Shown one piece after another: positions 5,938 to 7,800 of a stretch of DNA of 7,800 bases. A model generated the notes under the pieces. The model was not told the origin of the DNA. It did not search any database and was given only the letters and a program-made list of their open reading frames with translations. Both the position numbers and the translations under genes were made by a program. The stretch's first letter is position 1. Each line of letters opens with the position of its first letter. Origin of the DNA: an uncultured Gemmatimonadota bacterium (lineage in GTDB: Bacteria > Gemmatimonadota > Gemmatimonadetes > Gemmatimonadales > GWC2-71-9); contig CALGOK010000015.1 of assembly GCA_937961295.1 (NCBI GenBank), forward strand, positions 1 through 7,800, read 5' to 3'.

Positions 5938-7695
5938 TCAGGGCGTTCCGACCGCCTCGAAGTACCGCAGTCCGCCGCTCGCGCTCCCGGTGATGAGGTC
6001 GAGGTCGCCATCGCCATCGAGGTCGCCGAGTGTCGGGGTGACGTTGCCGTCGCCGCGCCAGGGGAACCGCTCATCGCGCACGAACCGGATCTCGCCGCCC
6101 GCGGTCACGTTGCGCCACAGTTCGAGGAATCCCTCTTCCGCACCGAGCAGGAGATCGGGCTTGCCATCGCCGTCGAGGTCGGCCAGTGCCGGGGCGCTGC
6201 GGCGCCCCGGATCGATCCCGCCGAAGGTGTCGCTCACCAGCTCGAAGCGAGGCGCCGTGCGGGTTCCCGCGTTGCGGTAGAGATTGAGCTGGCCGCTCGA
6301 TTCGCCCACCAGCAGGTCGAGGTCGCCGTCGCCGTCGAGGTCGGCGAGCGCCGGCACCGTGTTGCTGCCGCGGGTGATCGTGACCAGGGCGGAGTCGGCC
6401 AGCGTCCACTCGGGGGCCGTGCGCGTGCCGGTGTTCCGCCACCACTGCACCACATCGCGCCAGGTCCCCACCACCAGATCGGGAAGACCGTCACCGTCGA
6501 GGTCCGCCACCGTCGGGGCGAGGTGATACTCGTCGGCGAGAGGCACCGGCGAGCGCTCCGCGAACGCCGGGGAGGTCGGCGTCCCGGTGTTCTCGAATCG
6601 GGTCACCTGCGAGCCCCCCGACCCGTCGGACGCGACCTTGTTCCCCACCAGCAGGTCGAGGTCGCCGTCGCCATCGAGGTCGGCCAGCGCGGGGACACTC
6701 TCGCTCCCCACGTCGATCATCGCGACCAGCCGCGAGGTGACGACGCGGAAGCCGTCGGGCCCCTGCTCGAGGAGGTAGAGGTTCTCCGACGCCGAGCGCG
6801 CCGGGTTGAAGGCGCCGCCGATCACGCCGAGGATCAGGTCCATGTCGCCGTCGCCATCGACGTCGCCGGGCGCGGGCGCGTTGTAGCCGGTGGTCAGGAT
6901 CGGGTCGCCGGCCGGGAAGCGCTCCGGCGTGCCGCGCAGCGAGAAGTGCGGGCAGCCGCCGTCGTTGCGGATCAGCAGCAGCCCCTGCTCGAAGAAGTCG
7001 CCCCAGAAGAGGTCGAGGTCACCGTCGCCGTCGGGGTCGCCGAACGCCATGGTGTTGGCGCCGTGCAGTGTCGGACCCGGCGTGAACCCCGCACCGGGCT
7101 GGCCGGGCACCGGCCCGATGATCTCGATCCCCTCCCACCGCTCGGTCACCAGCCGGAACCGCGGCAGCCCGTCGGCGCCGAGGGTGGGTTCCGCCTCGAA
7201 CCGGTCGACGGTCCCCGTCACCCGGCCGAGGAAGAGGTCGAGCCGCCCGTTGCAGTCGATGTCGGCGAGGTTGAGGATGTTCTGGCGGTCGGCGAACACC
7301 GGCGTGCCGTCGGCGCCGCGCAGCGAGTCGGCCGCCTCGACGAAGCGCGCCATCCCCGACGCCGCCTCGTTCCGCCACGCCCGCACGTAGCTGTAGGGGC
7401 GCTCGGCCAGCAGGTCCACGTCGCCGTCGCCGTCGAGGTCGACGAACCGGAACCACTCGCCGATGTCGAGGTCCTGGAAGCGGTCGGTGCGCCAGTGCCA
7501 CGCACCGCCGTCGCGCTCGAAGTGGATCAGCTGCCCCGAGCGCTCCTGCACGAAGAGGTCGAGGTCGCCGTCGCGGTCGATGTCCACCAGCTGCGGCCGC
7601 GGCACGTCGAAGCCACCGAGGAACGGATGCGCCACCGCGCTGCCGTCGGCGGCGGTCACCGGAAACGGCGCCACGCGCATCTGCCAGCTCGGCAC
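5938..7695 (-). CDS. FG-GAP/VCBS-type calcium-binding β-propeller repeat protein
   Basis: This open frame of 585 residues carries ten Asp-rich loops of the DxDGDGDxD type, starting near residues 38, 86, 145, 220, 278, 339, 398, 452, 507 and 558. Most are embedded in the repeat pattern xPALADLDGDGDLDLLVG followed by an aromatic strand such as LNLYRNAGT. That is the FG-GAP (integrin-α-like/VCBS) repeat, a β-propeller blade with a Ca2+ loop; members are usually secreted or surface-bound and act in adhesion or as scaffolds. The third loop (DIDCNGRLD) is degenerate. No enzyme domain is visible. As written, the frame starts at GTG 7695 (or ATG 7680) with no signal peptide and only weak ribosome-binding sequence. 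In the same frame, 12 nt upstream of GTG 7695, a TAG at 7708-7710 separates it from a lipoprotein signal peptide (7711-7794). The intact protein was therefore probably a lipoprotein starting at 7794 or beyond the window. Confidence 0.88.
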   Translation of the reverse strand: MPSWQMRVAPFPVTAADGSAVAHPFLGGFDVPRPQLVDIDRDGDLDLFVQERSGQLIHFERDGGAWHWRTDRFQDLDIGEWFRFVDLDGDGDVDLLAERPYSYVRAWRNEAASGMARFVEAADSLRGADGTPVFADRQNILNLADIDCNGRLDLFLGRVTGTVDRFEAEPTLGADGLPRFRLVTERWEGIEIIGPVPGQPGAGFTPGPTLHGANTMAFGDPDGDGDLDLFWGDFFEQGLLLIRNDGGCPHFSLRGTPERFPAGDPILTTGYNAPAPGDVDGDGDMDLILGVIGGAFNPARSASENLYLLEQGPDGFRVVTSRLVAMIDVGSESVPALADLDGDGDLDLLVGNKVASDGSGGSQVTRFENTGTPTSPAFAERSPVPLADEYHLAPTVADLDGDGLPDLVVGTWRDVVQWWRNTGTRTAPEWTLADSALVTITRGSNTVPALADLDGDGDLDLLVGESSGQLNLYRNAGTRTAPRFELVSDTFGGIDPGRRSAPALADLDGDGKPDLLLGAEEGFLELWRNVTAGGEIRFVRDERFPWRGDGNVTPTLGDLDGDGDLDLITGSASGGLRYFEAVGTP

Positions 7696-7707
7696 CGGTC
7701 CCGGTTG

Positions 7708-7794
7708 CTACCCGGCCTGCGCGAGTTCGCAGGCCGGGAGGGAGAGCAGGACGGCGGCGGCCGGAGCCTCCGCGCGCCACCAGCGCCTGACCAT
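7708..7794 (-). CDS. In-frame lipoprotein signal peptide segment ending in TAG, probable original 5' end of the FG-GAP gene
   Basis: From ATG 7792-7794 the minus strand encodes 28 residues before TAG at 7708-7710. They contain a basic n-region (MVRRWWR), a hydrophobic core (APAAAVLLSLPA) and a lipobox-like LPAC with Cys at residue 22, then ELAQAG. This is the layout of a signal peptidase II lipoprotein signal. A 28-residue product would be useless on its own. The FG-GAP frame continues directly after the TAG (QPGPVPSWQMRV) with no frameshift and would supply the missing mature protein. Possible explanations are a nonsense mutation, a sequencing error, or stop-codon readthrough. The frame is still open to the left of ATG 7794 at the window edge, so the true start and its ribosome binding site may lie outside. 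Confidence 0.6.
   Translation of the reverse strand: MVRRWWRAEAPAAAVLLSLPACELAQAG
7711..7738. repeat. Perfect inverted repeat next to the TAG codon
   Basis: CCCGGCCTGC at 7711-7720 is the exact reverse complement of GCAGGCCGGG at 7729-7738, with the 8-nt loop GCGAGTTC. It lies inside the signal-peptide segment, covers the lipobox codons, and ends at the base adjoining TAG 7708-7710. It could be a coincidence of GC-rich coding sequence, an RNA hairpin acting on translation, or a site prone to sequencing error. Confidence 0.6.
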
Positions 7795-7800
7795 CAGGGC

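Noticed and set aside
5144..6280. Plus-strand open frame with AAFF-type repeats that could be read as a membrane protein
   Set aside because: The repeats are the antisense reading of the Lys/Ala/Pro codons of the histone-like gene, and the rest is antisense to the FG-GAP and OmpA genes.
7019..7780. Minus-strand open frame overlapping the FG-GAP gene start
   Set aside because: It is out of frame with the FG-GAP repeats and yields Arg/Ala-rich low-complexity protein. The lipoprotein signal is in the FG-GAP frame, not this one.

Overview
The window is GC-rich and is filled almost entirely by genes on the minus strand. The mix of families is a GLPGLI-family protein next to a carboxypeptidase-regulatory/plug/β-barrel outer-membrane protein, an OmpA-domain protein, a Lys/Ala/Pro histone H1-like protein and an FG-GAP repeat protein. 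Together these point to a Gram-negative, high-GC, Bacteroidota-like envelope lifestyle. A member of Gemmatimonadota or a neighbouring phylum is my best guess. This is inferred from family content and composition only; there is no rRNA or other taxonomic marker here.

Layout from left to right: (1) 1-192, plus strand: the last 63 codons of a gene that looks like an MqnA/MqnD-type menaquinone (futalosine pathway) enzyme. It is followed by a 39-bp-period direct repeat and a long hairpin lying between convergent genes. (2) 376-3961, minus strand: a two-gene operon transcribed right to left. A secreted GLPGLI protein comes first, and one base after its stop codon a 925-aa outer-membrane β-barrel protein begins. 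(3) 3962-4221: the leader of that operon plus a second copy of the long hairpin; 49 bp of the two copies match with one difference. (4) 4222-5475, minus strand: an OmpA-domain protein with an unusual N-terminal half. (5) 5531-5817: a hairpin terminator and the 76-aa histone H1-like protein. (6) 5938-7794, minus strand: a ten-motif FG-GAP/VCBS-type calcium-binding repeat protein. Its open frame lacks a signal peptide, but a perfect-looking lipoprotein signal lies in the same frame just upstream, separated by one TAG codon.

Most of the minus-strand genes concern the cell envelope: an outer-membrane barrel and its periplasmic partner, a peptidoglycan-anchored OmpA protein, and a probable surface lipoprotein. 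The histone-like gene is a chromatin/nucleoid gene with no evident functional link to its neighbours. Most genes appear to be separate transcription units bounded by hairpins; only the GLPGLI and barrel genes are clearly coupled.

The most interesting points are the in-frame TAG that splits the lipoprotein signal from the FG-GAP protein, next to a perfect inverted repeat; the near-identical hairpin module used at two gene ends; and the OmpA protein's jelly-roll-like insert. I saw no CRISPR array, tRNA, rRNA, insertion sequence or phage gene.
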